A DNA stretch of 64,000 nucleotides from Bacteroidetes bacterium GWF2_43_63 (GTDB lineage: Bacteria > Bacteroidota > Bacteroidia > Bacteroidales > DTU049). Below the pieces are notes generated by a model, which was not told the origin of the DNA, searched no databases, and saw only the letters and a program-made list of their open reading frames with translations. Position numbers and translations under genes: made by a program. Of this stretch, positions 7,082 through 17,000 are shown in pieces (position 1 is the first letter of the stretch; every line of letters begins with the position of its first letter). The stretch spans positions 1 to 64,000 of the forward strand of contig MEOQ01000028.1 of NCBI GenBank assembly GCA_001769275.1, given 5' to 3'.

Positions 7082-8611
7082 TTACTTTTCTTTTAAACTG
7101 AAAACTGAAACTTCGTTTTCAATAAGTATAGGATCACCGCATTCGGCTCCAACTGACAAATACAATGAATCGTTTGTAGCCAGCAATAAATACGCTGCAC
7201 CACTTTTTGAATAGAAATTAATGGTATCTGATGTTACAGCGCCTAAAGAATCCAGCGTCCAGCCCATCCTGTCGAGAAAAAACAATCCGCTGTTCTGACA
7301 GGGATCAGGTGCCACAACAAACTTTGCGTCCGCCGGAATATTAAGAGCCTGAATTTTTTGATTGTTATTCTGAATAATTATACTGGTTTTTGAGAATTTA
7401 TCAGCAATTGGATGATATCGCTGCGACAGCTTCATCCTGGAATAATTAATTCCTGCAATTACAATAACAGACATTATGATTTTAAGCGCAATGTGAATAA
7501 CCCTGCGTGAAGTTAGGTTTTGCAGAGTTCTAATGCCGGACACAAGCAATAAAACAAAAAACGGGAAGAAGGCCAAAAAATAATAATCGTGATCCTGAAA
7601 CTGATGATAAAAAAGCATCCAATAAGAAGCACTTCCAAGAAAAAGAATACCCAGGAGAAAAGCTAAGCGTGAACTTGCTTTGCGGATCATTATTATCTGA
7701 AAAGCAGCAACGCAAAACAGCAAATGAAATGACGACTGATAGAAATAATTGCAATGCCAATAATGTCGCATATGATCCCAAATAACAACAATTGTTTCTT
7801 TAGACTCCTCCCAGATAGGAAGAATCGTCGTATTGAAAGAATATGAATCATTTGCATCATTATACCATAGAGCATACATATTCCAAAATACTACTATAAA
7901 AACAGAGGTAATGCCATACCAAATAATTTTTTTGCTCTGCTCGCCTGAAAACATTTTAGCATTCCTTTTTAGCATGGAGAGTGCTGCTAAAGCCATTATT
8001 GACAAAGGATTAATCATATAGGTCACCTTTATCAAACTGCCAAGCAGAAATAAAACAAAAGCCGTTATCAAATACGCGCGCAAACCATTGCACAGATATC
8101 GGTACAAATAATACCAGCCAGAAAAAACAAGTCCCAGCGCCGTGATATCAGGTAAATAATTAAACGAATAGAAATTAAAAACTGTAGACGTAAAGAGAAA
8201 AATGGCAATCAGGGCAGCATAAAAATAGTCTTTTAGAATCCCATATGCCAGTCTGAAAACATTGAAAACCCCGAAATATAAAATAATCAGATTCAGTAGC
8301 TTCAGAATTATAAAATTCTTACCAAAAACCAGATACAACAAAGCTGTAATGTAGTAAAGAAGAGGAAATTCGCAGGCCGCTTTCCCATCAATATTTTTCA
8401 GATTAAAAAGCTGTGGCTCGAAAAAATGAAAACCGTTGTTGTAATATTGCGATGCAAACGACATGCTGTCTGTCTGCCGCATAATATGAATTCCGGCAGG
8501 TCCATTAAAAAAAACCGTGTTCATGCCTAAAAAGAAAAACAAGCATATAAAACTGCTTATTGCAAGCAAAGCAATCAGCCATGTTTTACCGTGTTTCATT
8601 AATCTAATTTT
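7082..8611 (-). CDS. GT-C type glycosyltransferase-like membrane protein
   Basis: About 509 residues if translation starts at MKIRLMKHGKTW. An upstream ATG at 8665 would add 18 residues lacking membrane features. There are about ten to eleven hydrophobic segments, with the first at MKHGKTWLIALLAISSFICL. The first periplasmic loop carries RQTDSMSFA, an Asp placed as in the catalytic loop of PMT/ArnT-like GT-C enzymes that use polyprenyl-phosphate sugars. The C-terminal 150 residues are soluble. The acceptor is unknown. Together with the PAS fragment it lies between the PfpI gene and a copy of that gene's 5' end, so it may have been inserted. Confidence 0.7.
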   Translation of the reverse strand, partial: KIRLMKHGKTWLIALLAISSFICLFFFLGMNTVFFNGPAGIHIMRQTDSMSFASQYYNNGFHFFEPQLFNLKNIDGKAACEFPLLYYITALLYLVFGKNFIILKLLNLIILYFGVFNVFRLAYGILKDYFYAALIAIFLFTSTVFNFYSFNYLPDITALGLVFSGWYYLYRYLCNGLRAYLITAFVLFLLGSLIKVTYMINPLSIMALAALSMLKRNAKMFSGEQSKKIIWYGITSVFIVVFWNMYALWYNDANDSYSFNTTILPIWEESKETIVVIWDHMRHYWHCNYFYQSSFHLLFCVAAFQIIMIRKASSRLAFLLGILFLGSASYWMLFYHQFQDHDYYFLAFFPFFVLLLVSGIRTLQNLTSRRVIHIALKIIMSVIVIAGINYSRMKLSQRYHPIADKFSKTSIIIQNNNQKIQALNIPADAKFVVAPDPCQNSGLFFLDRMGWTLDSLGAVTSDTINFYSKSGAAYLLLATNDSLYLSVGAECGDPILIENEVSVFSLKEK

Positions 8612-8707
8612 CATACTGCAAACAAATGTACAAATATTTAGAAAAGACAAGCCTTTGCGATTCAAGTCTATTCTGGCGCAATAAGGTTTCAGGCAAGCTG
8701 AAAATTA

Positions 8708-8754
8708 GCTTCGAAAAATTCAAAGCCATTTGCCAATAGCAACAATACTTTTTT
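8708..8754 (-). pseudogene. Remnant of the 5' end of the DJ-1/PfpI gene
   Basis: 44 of 47 bases match 6704-6750. On the minus strand it reads KKVLLLLANGFEFFEANFQLA and stops, compared with KKVLLLLANGFEIYEA in the intact gene. The start codons are replaced (ATT). It lies about 2 kb from the gene, beyond the PAS fragment and the membrane protein gene. Confidence 0.85.
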
Positions 8755-8883
8755 AATAATTCAGTTTTTTAATGCTCCTATTCAATTAAGCATCCGGACA
8801 ACCAATCAGGATTAACTTTGCCATATATTTATTCCTTCCACAAATTTCCATCTGTTTTTGCCTGCTTTGCGGTAAATAAAATG

Positions 8884-9435
8884 TCATTTTGCTTGAATAC
8901 CAGTATCGAGTTGAATTGCATTTGACTTCCTGAGGCTGTCTGGTTTAATCCATCTTTTTTCCTCTTCTGAAATATCAGTTTTATCAATTTTTCTCTCACT
9001 ATCCCTTTTCCCGATCTCTACAGCAGCAACAATAAATAAAACCCAGAATAACGTTCCTGATATTAGTAAAAACAGTCTTTGTTTCAATTTTCTACTATAA
9101 TTCTCTTTTTTAAGTTCCGATAACGTAAGACCTATTGATAATCTGCCAGACAGTAGAAGAGGTGCCTGAAAAAAAATTGCAATTTTAATCCATATGGAGT
9201 ACCCTTCTGTTTCATTAAGCTGCATTTCCCTTTTATAAGTTTCTTGAAAACGTTTTTCTTCTTCTTCACATTGTTTAAGAAATTCCAGCTGAGACTCATA
9301 TGAAACATTACGCCTGATCAATTCCGATTTTGCCTGATCAATTGCTTCCTTCTGCCAACTATCAATTGTGCCATGAGCAATTAATATAAGCTCTTCAGTC
9401 TCTCGTTCAGAAATAGGCGGATCAAACTCTCTCAT
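8884..9435 (-). CDS. Uncharacterised protein with one or two membrane segments
   Basis: 183 residues. The first 75 are charged and helical (ISERETEELILIAHGTIDSW, then a Glu/Gln-rich coiled-coil-like stretch). A weakly hydrophobic segment IWIKIAIFFQAPLLLSG is followed by a clear helix LFLLISGTLFWVLFIVAAVEI near residues 125-145, and then a polar tail. I do not recognise the family. The N-terminal part recalls short helical domains that begin Bacteroidota membrane proteins. It stands alone between the PfpI remnant and pgk. Confidence 0.6.
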   Translation of the reverse strand: MREFDPPISERETEELILIAHGTIDSWQKEAIDQAKSELIRRNVSYESQLEFLKQCEEEEKRFQETYKREMQLNETEGYSIWIKIAIFFQAPLLLSGRLSIGLTLSELKKENYSRKLKQRLFLLISGTLFWVLFIVAAVEIGKRDSERKIDKTDISEEEKRWIKPDSLRKSNAIQLDTGIQAK

Positions 9436-9712
9436 TTATGGATGAAAATAATTGTTCAAAATTACAAATATTACAAACGCTGAACTCAAGAACATAACTT
9501 TACAAATCATAGTCCAACACGAACCTTTTGCTGCACGGAGTAAACTCCAGGCCTCAATATTGATAGCAAATAAATAATGCTTTGTACGCTGTACACAAAA
9601 CCTTCAACTCCGGCTCTGCATCGAAGACTCGTTAATCCCCTACGCTGAAAGATTTTGGTTTGGGATTGCTATTAATGTTTTTCCCCTACAGGAAATGGGT
9701 TTGATTATGGAC
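9436..9712. other. Intergenic region without recognised genes
   Basis: No frame here has family features. The only structure I see is at its right end, the palindrome that abuts the pgk stop codon. Confidence 0.5.
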
Positions 9713-9744
9713 AGTTGTGCGAAGTTTAAAAACTTCGCACAACT
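9713..9744. repeat. 15-bp-arm palindrome abutting the pgk stop codon
   Basis: Arms AGTTGTGCGAAGTTT (9713-9727) and AAACTTCGCACAACT (9730-9744) are perfect inverted repeats with a 2-base spacer, one base beyond the pgk stop codon. A T-run follows only on the plus strand, so it is not an obvious pgk terminator. Nearly the same arms occur at 45568-45616 just after another gene's stop codon. Confidence 0.8.
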
Positions 9745-9745
9745 T

Positions 9746-10939
9746 TTACTCCTCCAGCGCTTTTACCGCCGGCAATTCTTTTCCTTCGAGATACTCGAGC
9801 ATAGCGCCACCACCGGTACTCACGTAGCTCACCTGGTCGGCGAGATTGTATTTGTTGATGGCCGCTACCGAATCGCCGCCACCCACCAGCGAATACGCGC
9901 CACGAATGGTTGCTGATGCAGTAGAAATAGCCATTGATTTGGTTCCCTGTTTAAATTTCTCCATCTCAAAAACACCGAGCGGACCGTTCCACAAAATGGT
10001 TTCGCTGTGGTTGATGATATCGGCAAAACGCTTGATGCTTTTCTGTCCGATATCGAGTCCCATCCAGCCATCGGGAATATTGTCGGCCTCACTCCAGCCG
10101 GTCTGTGCGTCGTTGCTGAATGCATCAGCAATAATTGCATCGGTTGGCAGACAAAGGTTGACGCCTTTGCGCATCATTTCCGCAACAATTTCGTTGGCAA
10201 CATCGAGTTTGTCTTCTTCAATCAATGAGCTTCCAACCTTGCCGCCAAGCGCTTTTACAAAAGTGAAAGCCATGCCTCCACCAATGATCATATTATCGAC
10301 AATATTACTCAGACTCTTGATTACATCAATCTTCGACGACACTTTCGCACCACCGATAATGGCGGTGAAAGGATGTTTTTCTGCACGAAGAATTTTCTCC
10401 AAATTCTTCAATTCATTTTCAAGAAGATAACCGCAATATTTGTTTCCGGGAAAATATTTTGCAACCGTTGTTGTGCTACAATGCGCTCTGTGGGCCGATC
10501 CGAAAGCATCGTTGACATAAATATCGGCCAGCTCAGAAAGTTGTTTTGCAAATTCTTCATCGCCTGCCGTTTCCTGCTTGTAGTAGCGCAAATTTTCGAG
10601 CAACACAATTGTTCCGAAATCGAGATTGTGAATTACTTCTTTGGTACGCGGGCTGAATAATTCACGATCGAAAATCACGTTTTTATTCAGAAGCTGCGAA
10701 AGGTGAATGGCTACCGGCATCATGGAATAGTTGATGTCATGCCCCTTCGGACGTCCAAGATGCGACATCAGAATAACAGATCCACCCTGATTAATTATTC
10801 TCTGAATAGTTGGCAATGACTCTCTGATCCGCGTGTCGTCAGTAATTTCCTGATTCTGATTAAGCGGCACATTGTAATCTACGCGAATTAAAACCCTCTT
10901 ACCCCTGAAATCGACGTTCTCAATACTTTTAATTCCCAT
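9746..10939 (-). CDS. pgk: Phosphoglycerate kinase
   Basis: 397 residues from the ATG at 10939 (MGIKSIENVDFRGKRVLIR). An earlier in-frame start at 10972 would add 11 residues that homologues lack. The enzyme transfers phosphate from 1,3-bisphosphoglycerate to ADP in glycolysis and reverses this in gluconeogenesis. Hallmarks are VDYNVPLN near the start, HLGRPKG, the conserved NDAFGSAHR substrate-site stretch, GGAKVSSKI, and the C-terminal nucleotide loop GGGDSVAAI. The length is standard. It is monocistronic, with a possible -7 element TAACTTTG just upstream on the minus strand. Confidence 0.97.
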   Translation of the reverse strand: MGIKSIENVDFRGKRVLIRVDYNVPLNQNQEITDDTRIRESLPTIQRIINQGGSVILMSHLGRPKGHDINYSMMPVAIHLSQLLNKNVIFDRELFSPRTKEVIHNLDFGTIVLLENLRYYKQETAGDEEFAKQLSELADIYVNDAFGSAHRAHCSTTTVAKYFPGNKYCGYLLENELKNLEKILRAEKHPFTAIIGGAKVSSKIDVIKSLSNIVDNMIIGGGMAFTFVKALGGKVGSSLIEEDKLDVANEIVAEMMRKGVNLCLPTDAIIADAFSNDAQTGWSEADNIPDGWMGLDIGQKSIKRFADIINHSETILWNGPLGVFEMEKFKQGTKSMAISTASATIRGAYSLVGGGDSVAAINKYNLADQVSYVSTGGGAMLEYLEGKELPAVKALEE

Positions 10940-10960
10940 AACATAACCTTTTATGGGTTT

Positions 10961-10968
10961 CAAAGTTA
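10961..10968 (-). promoter_or_regulatory. Candidate pgk promoter -7 element
   Basis: On the minus strand the sequence reads TAACTTTG, matching TAnnTTTG, 22 bases before the chosen ATG at 10939. Confidence 0.5.
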
Positions 10969-10972
10969 CCAA

Positions 10973-11293
10973 ATAATTATTCAGGATTTTTTAAGAATAT
11001 TGTTTTTTAATAAAATGGAATAGTTCTTAATAATGAAATTCAAAACATTTTTCAAAATCCGGTTTGTTTTGGTTTTGTTTTATGTTAATTCTATATATAT
11101 GCATGTTTAAATATTTCAAAGCGCAGTATTGGAGCGGTTTTCCGTGGTCATTTCAATAATTTGATTTTAATCAACGATGTTGCTCCAGTTTAATCCATTT
11201 GTTTTCCGGAACAAAAAAATGTCTAAAATCGCCTCATTCGCAATTTTAACATATATGAATATCATACATGTTTTTGTTTTATAGGTAATTAGT
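10973..11293. other. AT-rich intergenic region without recognised features
   Basis: 320 bases between the mnmG stop and the pgk promoter. I see no gene, no strong hairpin followed by a T-run and no clear repeat. Confidence 0.5.
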
Positions 11294-13162
11294 CTATTTT
11301 CGCAACCACCCAATCAAAACAGCAATGTCGGCCGGCGAGACTCCGCTGATGCGAGAGGCCTGAGCAACTGTCGCCGGACGAATCCGATTTAACTTATCCC
11401 GGCCCTCCCATGATATGTTTGTAATTTTATGATAATCGAAATCCGGAGGTAATTTTACGTTTTCAAATTTATCGAACTGAGCCGCAAAATCTTTTTCTCG
11501 TTCAATATAACTTTTATACTTCACTTCAATTTCGAGGGTGTCGTCAAATGTTTTGTCGGCAGGAGAAAAATGTTCCACGGGTAACAAACCGACCGCTCGC
11601 AGATTTTCAATCGAAATTTCAGGTCGCAGAATCAGCTGTGAAAATTTTTGACGTTGTGGAATGATGCTACTGTTGTTTGCCTCAAGAAAAGAATTAATGA
11701 CAGCGGGTTCGGCGCTGTTTTTTTCAAACCAGCGTGTGGCGTTTTCGATATATCGAAGTTTTTCCACTACTTTCTCCAAGCGGTCTTTGCCGGCCAAACC
11801 CAGCTTGAAACTCAGCGGCGTCAGGCGGATGTCGGCATTGTCCTGCCTGAGCAGCAACCGGTGTTCGGCACGCGAGGTAAACATTCGGTATGGTTCATCC
11901 ACCCCTTTCGATATCAGATCGTCGATCAGAACGCCTATATAAGCTTCGTGGCGCTTAAGAATAAACGCTTCTTCGCTTCGCAAACGCAGGTGCGCATTGA
12001 TTCCGGCCATGATTCCCTGCGCGGCGGCTTCTTCGTAACCGGTGGTGCCATTCACCTGACCGGCAAAATAGAGATTCTCAATTTTTTTCGACATCAGATC
12101 TGCCGTTAGCTGCGTCGGTGGAAAGTAATCATATTCGATTGCATAGCCGGGCTGCATGATTACAGCGTTTTCAAACCCTGCAATTTTTCGAAGTGCTGAA
12201 TACTGCACATCGAGCGGCAGCGAGGAACTAAATCCATTCAGATAGTATTCGTTTGTGTTCCAGCCATCGGGCTCGACAAAAAGCTGATGAAATTCTTTGC
12301 CTGCAAACCGGACAATTTTGTCTTCAATCGAAGGACAATAGCGCGGTCCAACACCATTTATGACTCCGGTAAACAACGGTGAAAACTCAAAACCCGTTCG
12401 CAGAATATCGTGAACCTGCTCCGAAGTGTAGGCCAGATAACAGCTTCGCTGCTTTGTAAGAGTCGGGGTGTCCGAAAATGAAAATTTCTCAGGGTTTTCA
12501 TCCCCGGGTTGTTCTTTTAGGACGGAAAAATCAATGGTTCGGCCATCAATGCGCATGGGCGTTCCGGTTTTGAGCTTCTCGGTTTCAATTCCCAGCTCTT
12601 TCAAATTTTCACTCAGCCCAAGCGAAGGTTTTTCGCCAATGCGTCCGCCACTAACTGAAACTTTACCTATATATATTTTACCATTCAAAAATGTTCCGGC
12701 AGTAATGATAACAGCTTTTGCATTGATGGTCAACCCCAGACTCGTATCTACACCACAGACCTGATCGTTTTTTATCTGGATTGCAATCACATCGTCGCGC
12801 CAGAGGTAGAGCCCGGGCGTATTTTCAATAATATCGCGCCACTCGACGCTGAATTGCACACGGTCGTTTTGCGAACGGGGACTCCACATGGCTGGTCCTT
12901 TGGAGCGATTGAGCATGCGAAACTGGATCATGGATTTATCGGCCACAATGCCGGTAAAACCACCAAGAGCATCTATTTCTCTGACTATCTGTCCTTTAGC
13001 AATTCCACCAATAGAAGGATTGCACGACATGCGCGCAAAACCGGTCAGATCCTGGGTAATCAGAAGCACTTTCGAACCCAGTCTGGCTGCGGCTGTAGCT
13101 GCTTCGCAACCGGCATGGCCTCCGCCAACAACAATTATATCATAATCCTGAAAAATGTTCAT
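11294..13162 (-). CDS. mnmG: tRNA uridine-5-carboxymethylaminomethyl modification enzyme MnmG (GidA)
   Basis: 622 residues. With MnmE it installs the carboxymethylaminomethyl group on the wobble uridine of several tRNAs, using FAD and methylene-tetrahydrofolate. The N-terminal dinucleotide fold VVGGGHAGCEAA, the CNPSIGGIAKGQ segment and GVGPRYCPSIEDKI with its conserved Cys are family hallmarks. The C-terminal helical domain ends in SRISGVSPADIAVLIGWLR, which is typical. The ATG overlaps the ybeY stop codon by four bases (ATGA), so translation is probably coupled. It is the last gene of a seven-gene minus-strand operon. MnmE is not in the window. Confidence 0.97.
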   Translation of the reverse strand: MNIFQDYDIIVVGGGHAGCEAATAAARLGSKVLLITQDLTGFARMSCNPSIGGIAKGQIVREIDALGGFTGIVADKSMIQFRMLNRSKGPAMWSPRSQNDRVQFSVEWRDIIENTPGLYLWRDDVIAIQIKNDQVCGVDTSLGLTINAKAVIITAGTFLNGKIYIGKVSVSGGRIGEKPSLGLSENLKELGIETEKLKTGTPMRIDGRTIDFSVLKEQPGDENPEKFSFSDTPTLTKQRSCYLAYTSEQVHDILRTGFEFSPLFTGVINGVGPRYCPSIEDKIVRFAGKEFHQLFVEPDGWNTNEYYLNGFSSSLPLDVQYSALRKIAGFENAVIMQPGYAIEYDYFPPTQLTADLMSKKIENLYFAGQVNGTTGYEEAAAQGIMAGINAHLRLRSEEAFILKRHEAYIGVLIDDLISKGVDEPYRMFTSRAEHRLLLRQDNADIRLTPLSFKLGLAGKDRLEKVVEKLRYIENATRWFEKNSAEPAVINSFLEANNSSIIPQRQKFSQLILRPEISIENLRAVGLLPVEHFSPADKTFDDTLEIEVKYKSYIEREKDFAAQFDKFENVKLPPDFDYHKITNISWEGRDKLNRIRPATVAQASRISGVSPADIAVLIGWLRK

Positions 13163-13602
13163 TGTTTCACGTGGAACTCCTTGTATTTCCGAAGATACAG
13201 ATCTTCTTGTTTGTGAATTTCTTCCTTTTTATCCTTCGTGTCATCTTCGAGTCCGCACAGATGAAGCATTCCGTGAACCGCATATCGCAAAACCTCTTCG
13301 CTGCCTGTTGATTTATTCGATTTTGCATTATCATCGGCCCGGTCGGCACTGATGAATATTTCGCCGCTGACAAATTTGCCCAGATTATATGGGAACGTGA
13401 TCACATCGGTAAGCGTATGATGATTGAGGTGCTTCACATTCATTTCAAACAGCGCCTCATCCGAAACCACGTGGAACACAATGGGACCCTGTTTAAAACG
13501 AAAATCGGCGCAAATCAGCGTGCAAACACGGCTCAGTGCGTCGATATCTATATCTTTGACCCTGTTATCAGGATCATTCCAGTCAATGCCCTTTATTTTC
13601 AT
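13159..13602 (-). CDS. ybeY: Endoribonuclease / rRNA maturation factor YbeY
   Basis: 147 residues. YbeY is a metal-dependent RNase involved in 16S rRNA 3'-end maturation and ribosome quality control. The motif appears as HGMLHLCGLEDD: H110 and H114 are present, but the third histidine of the usual HGxLHLxGxDH is an Asp (D120). As far as I recall, many Bacteroidota YbeY proteins also lack that third His, so this may be a lineage trait. LTDVITFPY is also conserved. The start overlaps the upstream HATPase gene by 20 bases and the stop overlaps mnmG by four. Confidence 0.9.
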   Translation of the reverse strand: MKIKGIDWNDPDNRVKDIDIDALSRVCTLICADFRFKQGPIVFHVVSDEALFEMNVKHLNHHTLTDVITFPYNLGKFVSGEIFISADRADDNAKSNKSTGSEEVLRYAVHGMLHLCGLEDDTKDKKEEIHKQEDLYLRKYKEFHVKQ

Positions 13603-14068
13603 CCTCCTGTTTTATCGTTGCGCTTGTTTGTTGTCCAAACGCCGACATCCGGCTCTGGCTAATGCTTTGATTGACCGAAGCCACATTGAAATGTATTGAA
13701 ATGCACCGACCATTATCGCTGAATTCAACTTTATCGCTTACGCTCTGAATAAGTTCAATTCCGCGCTGGTTCTCGCTGTGTTTGGTATTGATGAACAGAA
13801 GATGATCAAATCCTTCTCCCTGATCACTGACTTCGAAAATCAATTCTTTGTCGGTATATGAAAAATCGATGCTTATCTGTTTTGATGGGTCGTTATGATT
13901 TCCGTGAGTCAGCGCATTGTTGAATGCTTCGGTCAGCGCAACCATTATATTGGCAAAATATGAATCGTTGAGATAATATTTATCCGCCAGTGCCTCAACA
14001 AGTTTTTCAACCTTGTTCAGCTCCGATGAACTACTTTTGAGTTTGAGTGAGTCTGAATTGCCTTTCAT
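13583..14068 (-). CDS. RsbW-like HATPase (anti-sigma-factor type serine kinase)
   Basis: 161 residues with a stand-alone HATPase_c fold. The N box is ALTEAFNNALTHGNH (E47, N50) and the G1 box is DQGEGFD at about 88-94. This arrangement is typical of RsbW/SpoIIAB-like proteins that bind or phosphorylate partner-switch proteins. No anti-anti-sigma factor or sigma factor is adjacent, so the partner is unknown. The C-terminal 30 residues are Ser/Gln-rich and extend beyond the fold. The gene overlaps both neighbours (four bases with the DUF4175 gene and 20 with ybeY). Confidence 0.8.
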   Translation of the reverse strand: MKGNSDSLKLKSSSSELNKVEKLVEALADKYYLNDSYFANIMVALTEAFNNALTHGNHNDPSKQISIDFSYTDKELIFEVSDQGEGFDHLLFINTKHSENQRGIELIQSVSDKVEFSDNGRCISIHFNVASVNQSISQSRMSAFGQQTSATIKQEDENKGH

Positions 14069-17000
14069 TCCGCTTTTGTTTTGTACAGGTATTCGTTTAC
14101 TTTTTGTTTGTAGTAGGGATTCAGATTTGGTGGGACCGTTTTCAGAATTTCCGAACTGTTTCTTTTCAGACTATTATACTTGAAAAACGTCATAGGGTTA
14201 CCATTGTTGAAAATTTTTGCCTCCTCGCTCTGACGCTTCGGATCCTTTTCGCGTTCCATGTCCGCTTTTTCCGACTCCAACAATCGCGTTTCGATCTGCT
14301 TCTGCCTATCCATGGTTTCGGTATTCAACCTTTTATTGACAAGATCTTCTTCGGTCTTTTCCATATCATTAATGACCTTATTCAGGGCCGATCCGTTGCC
14401 TCCTTCGCTGTTGAGCTGCTGCTGATATTGCTGCATGGCCTTACGGATGGCTTCCTGCTGAGCGGCCATTTTGGCCAGCTGTTCGCTCATTCCGGGTTGA
14501 CCGGGACCTGGTTTTTGTCCGCTTTCCATTTGTTTTTTGAGCGACTCCATCTGTTGGTTCAATTGCTCCTGCAGCTGACGCAAGGTTTTTGCGCTGGGTT
14601 TCTCTCCCTGACCTTTTCCGGGTTTATTTCCCGGTTTATTACCGGGCTTTTTGCATTGCGAACTGCTTCCCTGCCCCTGTTTCTGCTGATTGGCCTGCTG
14701 CTGCATCTGCTTCAATGCATCGCTCAGCAGCAAGGCGAGGTTATTCACACCCATCATCACATTTTGCTGCTCACGCGTTGCCGGAGCGACATAGCGACTG
14801 TTCAGATTTTCCAAAGCGTTTTTGCGCGCCTGACTTATTTTGGTCAATTCATCGGTAATAAAGGAATTAATCATAGGATTTCGCCTACCAAGTGCTGATA
14901 ATGAGTCGTTTATGATTGAAAGACCTTCCTCAATACGTTTTTGCTTCCTGAGATTTTCAAAATATTTAGGATCAGCAATCCTTGTTACAGCGACGTTTCG
15001 CATAAGGTCTTCCTGCTGAAAGCTAATTGTGATAAGGTTTTCAAGTATTTCACGCACCAGCCCCATGTCTTCCTCGTTTTGCTCCTCACTGGCCTCCTCC
15101 ATCATCTGTTCCATTTCCTCAGCCAGATCCTGCATTTGTTCGGCAGCTTCTTGCTGCGACTTCGACGCTTTATTTTGTTTTCCACTTTTGAGCTGGTCCG
15201 AAGCAGCCTTCATAGTACTGTCAATGGCGTCCAGCTTTTTGCTGAGCGAGTCCATCGGAAAGGGTTCCTCGAGTTCGCTGTTTTGCTTTATCATCGAATC
15301 AGCTTTTTGCTGAAGTTCGTCAAACATTTTATTCAGCTCTTCCTGGTTCTTCATTTTGTCTTGAGCAGATTCTTCGCTTTTCGAAAGGTCCTCTTGCTCC
15401 TTGCCCGACTCTTTCAAATCATTGGTGAGCGAAAGAATATCTTCCTCCACTTTTGAGCGCTTAAGCAACTCAATGGTTTGCTCCATGTTCTTCAGAATCT
15501 CATCATTTTTCTCGTTCAATTCCTCCAGGTGCGGACTTATGTTGGAATTGTTTTTCTCCAGCATCTCGGTCAGCTTTTCCAGCATTTCCCGGAACTCATC
15601 ATCCATAATCTGGTTCAGAAGCTCATCTATCATCCGCTGTTTTTCGTACACCTGCTCGTTGAATTCATTCAGCTGTTCGCTCATTCGCAAACGTTCAGCA
15701 TTCTGCTCGCCTGCCTTGTTCAGGTTTTCTTCCATCTGTTTTTCGCGGTCCAACAGCTCCCTCAGTTTTTCCTGGTCTTCCCAGTCGAGTTTCTTTTTCT
15801 GCGAATTCTTTTTTATAAACTCATCAAGTTCTTTCTGAAGTTTGGCGGCTTCCTCAAACATGTTTTCAAGACCCCCACTCACCTGCTCCGACTTTTCGCT
15901 GATCAGTTTTTCCATTTCCTCTTTGCCGGGCATTCGGAATGTGAAAACCTGACTTTTCGAGGATTTTGGTCCGGCATACGAGTCATTGTCAAACACCGTG
16001 AAAAAGTATTCTATCCGATCGCCGGGGCGAAGATCAAAAACGGAAAAGTCGAAAGCATTGTAAAACTCCTGTAGATTGTATTCACTGCTGATGGGAATAT
16101 TGAATGAAGAATCTAGTATTCCTCCTTCAGCCGCATAAAATTTATAATCGAACTTCAACTTCGAAAGTCCATAATCGTCTGAAATCTTTCCCGAAAAATA
16201 CCTCAACATAAACATGGTAGAATCGACTTCTTCCTTAACCGAAATGGTTGGGAATTCATCGGGAACTACCGCAAAACTAAATTCCAGGCTATCGGCCGCC
16301 TTTACATTATTGCGGAACGAGACTGCTTTGAGAATTACATTATTATCAAACAACCGTTCAAAAACAAAATTGCGTTCATCGCGCAGAACTTTTATCCGAT
16401 TGTTCTCATCAAACACCTTCAAATCGTCTGCGTCCCGCGTCAGCACATGAAATCTTATAATTGTTCCACGTGGAACACTCAACGAATTGATATTGTTTAT
16501 CACTTCGTTCTGCTTTCCGGTATAAGATGGATAAGAAATGTGAAGAGAGTAACTAACAATTGCCGGCATTTTGAAAACCGAAACTGTATAATCAGCCGAC
16601 TTATATCCATCGGCATAAAAATGGAAATTCTGATCTTTTTTAACAGACTTAAATGTATATTGAAAAACATTCCTGTCGACCGGATTCATCCTGAACCGAC
16701 GATCGCCATCTTCAAGAAAAACCTCTTCCGGAATTTCAGACCCTTCGAGTTGCATCAAAACCGTAAAGTCGCTATTCTGAGCAACCTCCATGTTTTCGTT
16801 CTGAATAACAAAATCAAATGGAGCCGGCTTCACATATTCGGTATTATAATGCGAAAGTCTTTCGAGTGGATTCAATAAAACATCGGGCATGGTGAATCCC
16901 ATAATCAGCAAAAACAGAAAAGGAACTATTATTAAAGGTATCCTTCTAAAGGTGCGGCGGCGATCAATCGCTTCAAAAAAATGAAAGAATTTCACTTCGC

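Noticed and set aside
14047-14898. 283-codon plus-strand frame, opposite the DUF4175 gene
   Set aside because: It is a shadow of the Gln/Lys/Glu-rich coiled-coil coding strand, read as Leu/Phe-rich. DUF4175 on the other strand has clear domain structure.
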